A stretch of DNA of 64,000 bases from Chryseobacterium sp. GVT01B. GTDB lineage: Bacteria; Bacteroidota; Bacteroidia; Flavobacteriales; Weeksellaceae. This document shows, piece by piece, positions 17,042 to 25,318 of the stretch. The notes beneath the pieces are model-generated. The model saw only the letters and a list, made by a program, of their open reading frames with translations. It had not been told where the DNA came from and ran no database searches. The position numbers and the translations under genes are program-made. How positions within the stretch are numbered: the stretch's first letter is position 1; each line of letters starts with the position of its first letter. The stretch is taken from the NCBI RefSeq assembly GCF_019970045.1, contig NZ_JAHXYI010000002.1, forward strand, positions 661,661-725,660, in the 5' to 3' direction.

Positions 17042-17049
17042 AATAAATT

Positions 17050-17772
17050 ATGAAAGAATTTTTTTCAATCTCCCGGTTTAACAAGTTTTTAGCTATCGAA
17101 TGGCAAACAAATCGTAAAAAATACATGTTTATCATCATGGCGATGTTTGCTTTTTGGCTTCTATACAGTTTAACAGCCCTCTGGCTTATTACTCAAAAAA
17201 AAGATATATTTACTAACCTTACCAGCATTAAATTAGCATTTTTTCTTCAGATGTTTGGTTTTATAAGCTTTTTGGCTTCCGGAAGTTTTGCAGATCTTGG
17301 TACCGATAATAACAAATCGATCTACATCCTGATGCTTCCTAACACAACTGCAGAAAAATATATTGCAAAGTTTATGATAACCGCAATTTTGTTTTGGATT
17401 GTATTTTTTATCAGTGCTTTTATTGGTTTATATTTTCTTTGGAATATTTTCTATCCCATGGCCTTACAGCATATTTCTGCTGATTTTGTGGCAATAAAAA
17501 AAATTGATGTCTGGACGAATATTAAAGTCATGACTGACATTAAATGTATTACCTTTGCTTTCTTCTTTCATTCAGCTTTCACTTTGGGATCCATCATTCT
17601 AGGTAAATTTAAATACATCAAAACTTTATTAGTCATTACTTTATTCTATTTTGCATTAGCTTTAGTAAATTTGCAAGTAAAAGCAGATACGCTTTATCTT
17701 TTTATTTATGGATTCTTTACCTTTAGTTTTTGGCTTATAGCGTATCGAAAACTAAAAAATTATAGTTTGTAA
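17050..17772 (+). CDS. ABC transporter permease
   Basis: This 240-residue integral membrane protein has about six hydrophobic segments, among them MFIIMAMFAFWLLYSLTALW, FFLQMFGFISFLASGSF, MITAILFWIVFFISAFIGLY and LYLFIYGFFTFSFWLIAY. There is no ATPase motif. It follows the ATPase gene by 8 nt and precedes the regulator by 2 nt, so all three are one transcript. ASGSFADLGTDNNKSIYILMLPNTTAEKYI (within residues 74-105) resembles ABC-2 type permeases. The exported compound is unknown. Confidence 0.8.
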   Translation: MKEFFSISRFNKFLAIEWQTNRKKYMFIIMAMFAFWLLYSLTALWLITQKKDIFTNLTSIKLAFFLQMFGFISFLASGSFADLGTDNNKSIYILMLPNTTAEKYIAKFMITAILFWIVFFISAFIGLYFLWNIFYPMALQHISADFVAIKKIDVWTNIKVMTDIKCITFAFFFHSAFTLGSIILGKFKYIKTLLVITLFYFALALVNLQVKADTLYLFIYGFFTFSFWLIAYRKLKNYSL

Positions 17773-17774
17773 AA

Positions 17775-18146
17775 ATGCAGTTCAGAGATCAAATACCAAT
17801 TTATCTACAAATAGCAGATATCATTTGCGAAAATATTCTTTTAAAACAGTGGCTACCGGAACAACGTATTCCTTCTATAAGGGATTTTGCCACACAGCTC
17901 ATTGTAAACCCTAACACGATTGTGCGCACCTATGAATTTCTTGAGCAAAAAAGGATCATTATGAATCAACGCGGTATTGGTTTCTCTATAACTAAGGAAG
18001 GATACGAGCTGGTACTTGCCTATAAAAAGGAAGATTTTATTAAAAAGGATCTTCCTCATTTTTTCAAACAATTATACCTGCTCAATCTAGATATACATAA
18101 TCTTGAAGAAGATTTTAACAAGTTTTGCGAAAATTATAAAAAATAA
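17775..18146 (+). CDS. GntR family repressor, YtrA subfamily
   Basis: This 123-residue protein carries a GntR winged helix at residues about 5-72. The hallmark QIPIYLQIADIICENIL, then LPEQRIPSIRDFATQL and NPNTIVRTYEFLEQK are all visible. Only about 45 helical residues follow, as in the short-tailed YtrA branch that dimerises by two helices and usually controls an adjacent ABC transporter. The operator candidate at 16180-16203 supports self-control. The stop lies 15 nt from the end of the convergent traD. Confidence 0.9.
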   Translation: MQFRDQIPIYLQIADIICENILLKQWLPEQRIPSIRDFATQLIVNPNTIVRTYEFLEQKRIIMNQRGIGFSITKEGYELVLAYKKEDFIKKDLPHFFKQLYLLNLDIHNLEEDFNKFCENYKK

Positions 18147-18161
18147 TTACTGTTGAAAAGC

Positions 18162-18773
18162 TTATATAAACTCTTCAATATCAAAATCATTGACAGTACT
18201 AAAAGGATCGGTTTCAGCTTCAGAAGGATATGTATTGTCCAATAGCCTTGCTATTTTGAGTGAGGAATTTTCTATGGAATTTTCCAACAGACTTAAGAGC
18301 TCGGTTCCATGAACTTTTTGAATAATATGTATCACATCTTTTTCCAAAGCAGGTTCTAATATCTTTTGTTGAAGTAACTTTCCTACTGTGGTCAATTCTT
18401 CAAAAGTGACCCCTGAGGCAAAGCCACTTTCGGTACCATTATTCGCTTGATAAAGCCAATCTTCCTCCTCTTTTTCCAAATCTTTCATTGTAATAAGAAT
18501 TTCATTTAAATCGTTCCTCTGATCGATATTGTCAATAATTTCGTCAAAAGTTTCTGAATTTAAATTTTCTGAGAATTTTTCATTGTAGTGAATAGGTCTT
18601 TCAACAGCGCTGAATAAGTTTATATCTTTAGTGTCCTTTTTTGTATTGCCCATTATCGATGGAAAATCACGCGTACTTTTATCCTTTGATTTCTCTATAT
18701 AGGTTTTGGGCTTTTTATCCAAAACAATCAATACAATGACTATAATTAAGCCTATTATAATAATGTGTTCCAT
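18162..18773 (-). CDS. traD: Conjugative transposon protein TraD
   Basis: This 203-residue protein has an N-terminal membrane anchor (residues 2-20, EHIIIIGLIIVIVLIVLD) and a soluble acidic body. The block GFASGVTFEELTTVGKLLQQ near residue 115 and the C-terminal GTELLSLLENS.E.SS.KIARLLD are the marks of the TraD proteins of flavobacterial ICEs. It follows the DUF3408 gene by 11 nt. In a standard element traE would come next, but here the ABC-GntR cassette intervenes on the other strand. Confidence 0.75.
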   Translation of the reverse strand: MEHIIIIGLIIVIVLIVLDKKPKTYIEKSKDKSTRDFPSIMGNTKKDTKDINLFSAVERPIHYNEKFSENLNSETFDEIIDNIDQRNDLNEILITMKDLEKEEEDWLYQANNGTESGFASGVTFEELTTVGKLLQQKILEPALEKDVIHIIQKVHGTELLSLLENSIENSSLKIARLLDNTYPSEAETDPFSTVNDFDIEEFI

Positions 18774-18784
18774 AAGTTGATATA

Positions 18785-19180
18785 TTAAAAGATAGGACGG
18801 TATTTATTGTTAAAGTCCTCTGTAATTTCTTTCTCAAACATCTCAAAATGATGCGCTAGAATATTATCAAGATATGCATACAAAGGAATTTGGTCATCCG
18901 CTATAATTTGTATTATTCTTGTTAAACGTTCGTGATATTCAGGTCGTATATAAATACTTTTATCACCGCGTTTGCTCATCGTATGATACTTCAGAAACTT
19001 CTCATCATATGTCAATTCATAGTTCTTCTTGGTCTTAACTTTATGGCTTACTGTCTCTGAAGCTTTTCCCGTTATATTTTTATGAGCATCTAATTCTTTT
19101 TTTGTTTCACCTGCCATAATAGACATCAGATACTGTTCATCAATACGATTCTCTTCATTTTTATTATTATGGTCTTCCAT
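18785..19180 (-). CDS. DUF3408 conjugation protein (TraB/TraC position)
   Basis: This 131-residue soluble protein has a disordered acidic N-terminus and a C-terminal DUF3408 domain (about residues 65-125) with the block FLKYHTMSKRGDKSIYIRPE and a helix YHERLTRIIQIIADDQIPLYAYLDNI. The end resembles a ribbon-helix-helix DNA-binding fold. In ICEs it follows the ParA-like TraA and is thought to help it bind DNA. It starts 3 nt after parA. Confidence 0.8.
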   Translation of the reverse strand: MEDHNNKNEENRIDEQYLMSIMAGETKKELDAHKNITGKASETVSHKVKTKKNYELTYDEKFLKYHTMSKRGDKSIYIRPEYHERLTRIIQIIADDQIPLYAYLDNILAHHFEMFEKEITEDFNNKYRPIF

Positions 19181-19183
19181 ACT

Positions 19184-19948
19184 TTATAATTTGACAATCT
19201 CTAAAAATTCATTCATAAACTGATCAAATCTACATATTGCCATCAATTTTGGATCAGCTGGTAATAAGGTCGATTTGAAGACAGTTTTGGCAATCTCTCC
19301 TTCCTTACGAAATCTTTTACTGTCTGTAACCCTTGTATTCATTAACTGAAGACCTAAATCATCGATAATTTTTTCATAATTTTCATATAATAAGGTTTTT
19401 TCTCTACCGTCAACCTGATTCCAGAAAAGCTGAATACTTCTAATCTCAGTATATTTTTCCTTCATAAGCACATTGGTCAATACATCTGTAAAGCTGAGCG
19501 CACTTTCTAGTACCAGGCGATCTGCTGTGATAGGAGAAAATATATGATTAATACTTGCAAGCGCTCTTAAAACACCTGCTGTATTAACTGTTCCTGGTAA
19601 ATCTAAAAATATAATATCAGGTCTTATTTCCTGATGATCTAAATATTTTTCAATTTCCTCCAAAACCGTGTCTGCTCTAGTCTGGAAAATTGGATAAGCC
19701 TTTTTATTTATGGTAGTAAACTGTTTATGAGCCATTTTTTTTAATACTTCATTTTGCATTACCGTTTTTAAGTCCCTTTCCCTCATTTGTATTAAACTGT
19801 ACTGGGGAAAGTCACAGTCAAATACTGCAACATTATATCCCAGACGATAATGAAGAATACTGGCAGTAAGAGTTGTAAATGTGCTTTTTCCTACCCCACC
19901 CTTTTGAGTGGAGAATGTAATAATGGATGGTCGTTTTTTTGTCTGCAT
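19184..19948 (-). CDS. traA: ParA-family ATPase TraA
   Basis: This 254-residue Walker-type partition ATPase has a deviant Walker A KGGVGKS (residues 16-22), a D-x-D-F-P motif (FDCDFPQYSL near 43) and Walker B IIFLDLPGTVN near 113. TraA of CTnDOT-type elements starts the transfer region and, with its DNA-binding partner downstream, is thought to help maintain the excised circle or position it. It diverges from the mob genes across the putative origin of transfer. Confidence 0.88.
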   Translation of the reverse strand: MQTKKRPSIITFSTQKGGVGKSTFTTLTASILHYRLGYNVAVFDCDFPQYSLIQMRERDLKTVMQNEVLKKMAHKQFTTINKKAYPIFQTRADTVLEEIEKYLDHQEIRPDIIFLDLPGTVNTAGVLRALASINHIFSPITADRLVLESALSFTDVLTNVLMKEKYTEIRSIQLFWNQVDGREKTLLYENYEKIIDDLGLQLMNTRVTDSKRFRKEGEIAKTVFKSTLLPADPKLMAICRFDQFMNEFLEIVKL

Positions 19949-20056
19949 TTTATTTGATATTTAATTGTTAATATTTGATCTGTAGAGGGTCCATTTAGGT
20001 GTGATATACAGCTGATAGCCGGAAGCCCTGAGTTCTGGATAGCTTCTTAACGCAAT

Positions 20057-20099
<43 letters not shown>

Positions 20100-20419
20100 C
20101 TGAATGAAAGGATCCAATATATTCTGCTGCATTGAAGTCCTTAATGAATCCCTTTTATCCTGCCTGAGTTTCTTGAAACGATCCTGAACGCTTGCATGCA
20201 GGGGCTCAGGATATCAAACAAGATAATTTGACAGCAATCTTGCTGAGAGTCTTGCGCAAATAAAAAGTATATAACTGCCACCTATTCTTCTACTGTTGTC
20301 TTTGGCTTGCAGTGTCTATGTTTGGCGCTTTTATTATTATCTATATTCTTTACTATTCAGAGTTACTTTGTAACAGTAAAAAACATTGGTTATTAAGGGG
20401 TTATTCTTTCACCCGAAAG

Positions 20420-20477
20420 GGGCAAGTTGTGTTTTGAGCATCTCGAAATGATTTCCGATGCTAAAAACAACTTGCCC
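20420..20477. other. oriT: Candidate origin of transfer (bulged hairpin)
   Basis: GGGCAAGTTGT (20420-20430) pairs with ACAACTTGCCC (20467-20477). Inside, TTTT pairs with AAAA and AGCATC with GATGCT. A final CGAAAT/ATTTC-G pairing brings the arms almost together, with only single-base bulges. It lies 60 nt before mobA, the accessory relaxosome gene, where oriT is found in CTnDOT-like and Bacteroidetes mobilisable elements. A second GC-rich motif, CTTGCAGGGGGCAG, follows. Nicking is inferred, not seen. Confidence 0.55.
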
Positions 20478-20536
20478 TTGCAGGGGGCAGAAAAACAACC
20501 TCCGAAGTCGGTGTTTATATATTAAAGTAGAAGATT

Positions 20537-20971
20537 ATGAATGATAAAAACAATGAACAAAAGAAAAAGGGAGGACGACATCCTAAAGTTGATCCTGCCA
20601 AGATTAGATATACTATCTCTTTGAATGAAGCTGAACATGCCCGTTTCCTTAGTTTATTCGAACAGTCCGGAATGAATGTAAAAGCCCATTTTATTACCTC
20701 CTGTATTTTTGATAAAAAGATACAAACCATCAGAATTGATAAAGGAACCATTGATTTTTACATGAGATTGACTTCATTTTACAGTCAGTTTCGCTCAGTG
20801 GGTATCAATTACAATCAGATTGTGAAGATCCTTTACAGCAACTTTTCTGAAAAAAAAGCTGCATTATTTCTGTATAAACTGGAAAAACAAACATTAGAAA
20901 TGATAGAAATTTTAAAAAAAGTTATTCAGATTACCGGGGACTTTGAGCAGAAACATTTACAAAATAAATAA
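20537..20971 (+). CDS. mobA: Relaxosome accessory protein MobA (MobC/NikA-like)
   Basis: This 144-residue basic protein starts KNNEQKKKGGRHPKVDPAK, then has RYTISLNEAEHARFLSLFE, a ribbon-helix-helix DNA-binding segment of the MobC type, and a helical C-terminus (YSQFRSVGINYNQIVKIL, the conserved GxNxNQ signature). It binds the oriT hairpin and recruits the relaxase encoded 4 nt downstream. It is the first gene of the mobA-mobB-coupling protein unit. Confidence 0.85.
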   Translation: MNDKNNEQKKKGGRHPKVDPAKIRYTISLNEAEHARFLSLFEQSGMNVKAHFITSCIFDKKIQTIRIDKGTIDFYMRLTSFYSQFRSVGINYNQIVKILYSNFSEKKAALFLYKLEKQTLEMIEILKKVIQITGDFEQKHLQNK

Positions 20972-20975
20972 TAAA

Positions 20976-22262
20976 ATGATCGCAAAAATCGGAAGAAGCA
21001 GTAATCTCTTTGGAGCTTTATCATATAACAATATAAAAGTGCAGCAAGAAAAAGGTAAAATTCTTTTTACCCATAAGATAGTGGAAACAAGCTGTGGAGA
21101 GTTTACAATCCCAGAATTAATGCGTTCTTTTGAGCCCTACCTTCTCTCTAACCGAAAAACAGAAAAGCATACATTACATATTTCCATTAATCCCGACCCA
21201 AAAGATAAGGTTTCCAACGAACAATTTAAGCAAATTGCTGAGCAATACATGCAGGAAATGGGTTATGGAGACCAGCCTTTTATAGTCTTCAAACATACAG
21301 ATATTGAAAGAAGTCACATTCATATTGTATCTGTCTGTATAGATGATACAGGTAAAAAGATTTCTGATTCATTCGAGAAAATAAGATCAATGAAAGCCTG
21401 CCGGAAGTTGGAAAAAAAATTTGGTTTGCTCTGTGCAGTTGATAAAGTACCCCGGAAAAATGATAAGATTTTCCAGCCAGTGGATTATGTAAAAGGTAAT
21501 ATAAAAAGTCAGATCTCTTCAGTTATCCGCCACCTGCCCCAATACTATCAGTTTCAGAGTTTGGGTGAATACAATGCTCTTCTCTCTCTTTTTAATATTA
21601 CCACTGAAAAAGTGGAAGGTAAGCTGCATGGAAAACTAAAAAAAGGTTTGTTGTACTTTCCCTTAAATGAGTCGGGTAAAAAAACAGGAAGTCCATTGAA
21701 AGCTTCCTTAATTGGAAAAAACACCGGTATTGATTTTCTTGAAAAACATTTTGAGTATAATAGGACAAATATGAAAAATCATTGGGTCAAATCCATCCTA
21801 AAATCAAAAATCGGGGATGCTTTACACTATTCAAAAGGTGAACAAGACTTAAAAAAACAATTGGCTGACAAAGGCATTGATATGGTTGTGAGAAGAAATG
21901 AACAAGGAAGGATATATGGTATGACATTTATTGATCATCACTCTAAAACAATTTGGAACGGATCAAGGTTAGGCAAAGAGTTTTCTGCGAGTTCATTTAA
22001 TGATTGCTGGAATAATACAAATGAAGATAATAAAGACCTTTCTGAAAAACAATTCTCAATTTTAAAGCTGGGAAATCTGTTCAATTTTGATGAAACAGGT
22101 GTGCACCATTTATTTGATTTTTCCAACACTCTTTCAAAACAGGATGATAATATTCTTAATGTATTAAGTGGCCTGCTTCCAGAAATACAGGAAGATGATT
22201 ATGAAGAAATTGATTTTATGAAGAAAATGAAAAGAAAAAAGAATAGGTTCCGGGAAAAATGA
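20976..22262 (+). CDS. mobB: Relaxase MobB (MobP/VirD2-like)
   Basis: Start is the ATG at 20976 (MIAKIGRSSNLFGAL), 4 nt after mobA; a TTG at 20943 would overlap mobA. The product has 428 residues. The relaxase N-domain is seen with SYNNIKV (candidate catalytic Tyr near residue 17), HTLHISINPDP near 65 and the metal-binding triad FKHTDIERSHIHIVSV (H107, H114, H116). The enzyme cuts one strand at oriT, stays linked to the 5' end and pilots DNA to the coupling ATPase. The C-terminal third is lysine-rich and not recognised. Confidence 0.9.
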   Translation: MIAKIGRSSNLFGALSYNNIKVQQEKGKILFTHKIVETSCGEFTIPELMRSFEPYLLSNRKTEKHTLHISINPDPKDKVSNEQFKQIAEQYMQEMGYGDQPFIVFKHTDIERSHIHIVSVCIDDTGKKISDSFEKIRSMKACRKLEKKFGLLCAVDKVPRKNDKIFQPVDYVKGNIKSQISSVIRHLPQYYQFQSLGEYNALLSLFNITTEKVEGKLHGKLKKGLLYFPLNESGKKTGSPLKASLIGKNTGIDFLEKHFEYNRTNMKNHWVKSILKSKIGDALHYSKGEQDLKKQLADKGIDMVVRRNEQGRIYGMTFIDHHSKTIWNGSRLGKEFSASSFNDCWNNTNEDNKDLSEKQFSILKLGNLFNFDETGVHHLFDFSNTLSKQDDNILNVLSGLLPEIQEDDYEEIDFMKKMKRKKNRFREK

Positions 22263-22293
22263 TAGATATCTGTTGGGGCAGTCTTATTGGACA

Positions 22294-22350
22294 ATGATAG
22301 CCAAAGAGGACCAGAAAATACTTCTGGCTGCTGATAAAGCATTTGTATGA
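22294..22350 (+). CDS. Possible 18-residue leader peptide
   Basis: ATG to TGA gives 18 codons (MIAKEDQKILLAADKAFV) between mobB and the coupling gene. It begins with the same MIAK as mobB. It may be a leader, a remnant of a relaxase C-terminus, or chance. Confidence 0.2.
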   Translation: MIAKEDQKILLAADKAFV

Positions 22351-22377
22351 ATATATTGTTTGGCAAATAATTCATAT

Positions 22378-24372
22378 ATGCAAGGGGAAGACGACTTGAG
22401 AGGCTTAGCCAAAATAATGGCTTTCATGAGAGCCGTGAGTATCATACTAATATTAATGCACCTTTATTGGTTTTGTTACCCTTTCTTTTTAGGGCGTGGT
22501 TGGACTTTAGGTATCATTAACAAAATATTAGTCAATTTCAACACAACTGCAGCTTTATTTTCACATACTATTTTCTCTAAACTTTTTGGCTTCGTATTGC
22601 TTGCAGTAAGCTGCTTAGGTACCAAGGGCGTTAAAAATGAAAAGATAAACAGGTCGAAAATCAACGGAGCATTAAGCATAGGATTCGTTTTGTTCTTTCT
22701 GAATACACCTATACTGAAGTTTTCATCACCTATTGCTTCACAACTTTATATCCTTACTACTGGCTTAGGGTATATCTCTCTTATGGCAGCAGGAATCTGG
22801 ATGGGTCGTCTTTTGAAAAGTAATCTGATGAATGATGTATTCAATAGTGAAAATGAAAGTTTTCAACAGGAAACAAAATTACTATACAATGAATATTCTG
22901 TTAATATCCCAACAAAATTTTATTATCGTGGCCATTGGAACAACGGGTGGATTAATGTGGTGAATCCATTTAGGGCAACGATTGTACTAGGTACTCCAGG
23001 TTCGGGTAAATCATTTGCCATCATCAACAGTTATATCAGGCAACACATTGAAAAAGGATTTTCAATGTATATCTATGACTTTAAATTTGACGACTTGTCT
23101 ACCATCGCCTATAATCATCTTCTTCTCCATTCTAATGCTTATAAAATAAAACCGAAGTTCTACATCATCAACTTTGATAATCCCCGAAAAAGCCATAGGT
23201 GTAATCCTTTACATCCGGATTTCATGACTGATATATCCGATGCCTATGAAGCTGCTTATACCATCATGCTCAACCTTAACAGAAGCTGGATACAGAAGCA
23301 AGGTGACTTTTTTGTGGAAAGCCCAATTATTCTTTTAGCAGCAGTTATTTGGTTTTTGAAAATTTATGAAAATGGTCAATACTGTACTTTCCCACATGCA
23401 ATTGAACTTTTGAATAAAAAATATGAAGATATATTTACAATTTTAACCTCATATTCCGAATTAGAAAACTATCTCTCTCCTTTTATGGATGCATGGAAGG
23501 GAGGTGCGCAGGACCAGCTGCAGGGACAAATCGCTTCGGCAAAAATTCCATTATCAAGAATGATCTCCCCACAACTTTATTGGGTGATGACCGGTGATGA
23601 TTTTTCGCTGGATATTAATAATCCTGAGGAACCCAAGATACTATGTATAGGTAATAATCCCGACCGCCAGAATATTTACTCCGCTGCATTAGGTCTCTAC
23701 AATTCAAGAATTGTTAAATTGATCAATAAAAAAGACCGCTTGAAAAGTTCAGTAATCATTGATGAACTACCCACTATCTATTTCAGGGGTCTTGATAACC
23801 TGATTGCAACAGCGAGAAGCAATAAAGTTTCGGTTTGTTTAGGATTTCAGGATTTCTCACAATTAACAAGAGACTATGGCGACAAAGAAAGCAGAGTGAT
23901 TCAGAATACTGTCGGAAATATTTTCAGCGGTCAGGTGGTAGGAGAAACAGCTAAAACGTTGTCAGAACGTTTTGGGAAGATACTGCAAAAAAGACAGAGT
24001 ATATCCATTAACAGAAATGATACCTCCACCTCTATTTCAACACAATTGGACAGTCTGATCCCTGCTTCTAAAATTTCAACGTTAACACAGGGATTTTTTG
24101 TGGGCGCGGTTTCAGATAATTATGATGAAAGAATAGAACAGAAAATATTTCACTCGGAGATTGTCGTAGATCACGTTAAGCTTTCTGCAGAATTAAAAAA
24201 ATATCAAAGAATACCACAGATTCGGTCTTTTGTTAGTGAGGAAGGAAATGATACTATGCAGAAAGAAATTAATAATAACTATAACCGTATTAAAGCTGAT
24301 ATTCTTTCCGTTATTACAAGTGAGATAGAAAGAATCAATAGTGATCCTAATCTAAAACATCTGATTCAGTAA
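22378..24372 (+). CDS. mobC: Type IV coupling protein MobC/TraG (VirD4-like)
   Basis: I start at the ATG at 22378 (MQGEDDLRGLAKIM), matching the usual beginning of this family, rather than a TTG 18 nt upstream. The 664-residue protein has four N-terminal transmembrane helices (within residues 15-145), Walker A GTPGSGKS (residues 205-212), a Walker B-like VIIDELPTIYF, and the TARSNKVSVCLGFQDFSQL block typical of VirD4/TraG ATPases. It links the relaxosome to the TraE-Q channel. A GCCTCA hairpin just after the stop can end transcription. Confidence 0.92.
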   Translation: MQGEDDLRGLAKIMAFMRAVSIILILMHLYWFCYPFFLGRGWTLGIINKILVNFNTTAALFSHTIFSKLFGFVLLAVSCLGTKGVKNEKINRSKINGALSIGFVLFFLNTPILKFSSPIASQLYILTTGLGYISLMAAGIWMGRLLKSNLMNDVFNSENESFQQETKLLYNEYSVNIPTKFYYRGHWNNGWINVVNPFRATIVLGTPGSGKSFAIINSYIRQHIEKGFSMYIYDFKFDDLSTIAYNHLLLHSNAYKIKPKFYIINFDNPRKSHRCNPLHPDFMTDISDAYEAAYTIMLNLNRSWIQKQGDFFVESPIILLAAVIWFLKIYENGQYCTFPHAIELLNKKYEDIFTILTSYSELENYLSPFMDAWKGGAQDQLQGQIASAKIPLSRMISPQLYWVMTGDDFSLDINNPEEPKILCIGNNPDRQNIYSAALGLYNSRIVKLINKKDRLKSSVIIDELPTIYFRGLDNLIATARSNKVSVCLGFQDFSQLTRDYGDKESRVIQNTVGNIFSGQVVGETAKTLSERFGKILQKRQSISINRNDTSTSISTQLDSLIPASKISTLTQGFFVGAVSDNYDERIEQKIFHSEIVVDHVKLSAELKKYQRIPQIRSFVSEEGNDTMQKEINNNYNRIKADILSVITSEIERINSDPNLKHLIQ

Positions 24373-24378
24373 GATAAA

Positions 24379-24413
24379 AAAGCCTCAGTAAGATTAGTCG
24401 TTATTGAGGCTTT
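24379..24413. terminator. Bidirectional terminator between coupling gene and rteC
   Basis: AAAGCCTCA (24379-24387) pairs with 24405-24413 around a 17-nt loop. On the minus strand it leads into six T, so it is best as the rteC terminator. It also follows the plus-strand coupling gene. Confidence 0.6.
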
Positions 24414-24426
24414 ACCAATTCCTAAG

Positions 24427-25272
24427 TCATTCTCCTTCTGCATTCATAAAATGCTGATTTAGATTATCACTGATTAACTGTAAAAATTTAGTAGGTCCTT
24501 GTTTGCGGTTCCTGATTTCAAATACGGTTTTATGAAAATTTCCAAGGTCAGTATTTAAAGATTTCTCTACAAATTTGATGACCTCGCTTAATTCAATATT
24601 TCCACCATTAAAACAACGCATATGATAAAGTGCATAAACCAGTTCAATCAAACTGACTTTTGAAGCAGACCATGTTAACGGGGATAAAGTATTCCTACTA
24701 CTATGGCCCCATAGATTTTCAATCTGTTTTTTTAAATATTGACCCAATTGTTGATTGGCGATAATCCTTGAAACCACTTGATCATGTGATGTGGTAAAGC
24801 TGTTGTCAAAATTGTAAAAACCAAATGATAATTTCATTTTCAAATCATAAGAATTCCGGACAAAAATCTTATGATCAAGGTAAGTAGCATCACGCCTGTA
24901 ATAGCTATAAAATTCTGATTGTGTAGAATAAAATACCTTCAGTTTTTCCTGCTCAGCTTCATAATACTTTTTTAAAACCTTATTACCTGTATTCGGTTTG
25001 TGTGACTCAATATCCAAAATAGTGGAATAATAAATAAATTTTGAAATAAACAGAGGCTTGAGATTTTTAAAAAAGTAAACTTCTTCAGCGATATTCTCGA
25101 AATGATGTTTTGAAATGATATCCTTTAAGGTCCTGATTGATGCATCAATCAGGAGTAAAGACTTTTCAGAAACCTTTACCATATCTTTGTCATCATCATA
25201 TATTTCATTAATTTTTAACTCCAGATCTTCATGCAATGCGATAATTTTTCTAAAAATTGTTTTTGTTACCAT
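24427..25272 (-). CDS. rteC: RteC-family regulator
   Basis: The 281-residue protein matches RteC over its length: ISKHHFENIAEEVYFFKNLKP, KFIYYSTILDIESHKP, FYSYYRRDATYLDHKIFVR and LTWSASKVSLIELVYALY are family blocks. In CTnDOT, RteC acts downstream of RteA/RteB to turn on excision genes. Here rteA and rteB are not in the window. The C-terminal part resembles a winged helix, but the motif is weak by eye. It starts 47 nt after the TPR/AraC regulator gene on the same strand. Confidence 0.88.
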   Translation of the reverse strand: MVTKTIFRKIIALHEDLELKINEIYDDDKDMVKVSEKSLLLIDASIRTLKDIISKHHFENIAEEVYFFKNLKPLFISKFIYYSTILDIESHKPNTGNKVLKKYYEAEQEKLKVFYSTQSEFYSYYRRDATYLDHKIFVRNSYDLKMKLSFGFYNFDNSFTTSHDQVVSRIIANQQLGQYLKKQIENLWGHSSRNTLSPLTWSASKVSLIELVYALYHMRCFNGGNIELSEVIKFVEKSLNTDLGNFHKTVFEIRNRKQGPTKFLQLISDNLNQHFMNAEGE

Positions 25273-25318
25273 GTCCTTTTTTTAGAAATTTACAAAATTT
25301 TGCGGATCACATACCTAA

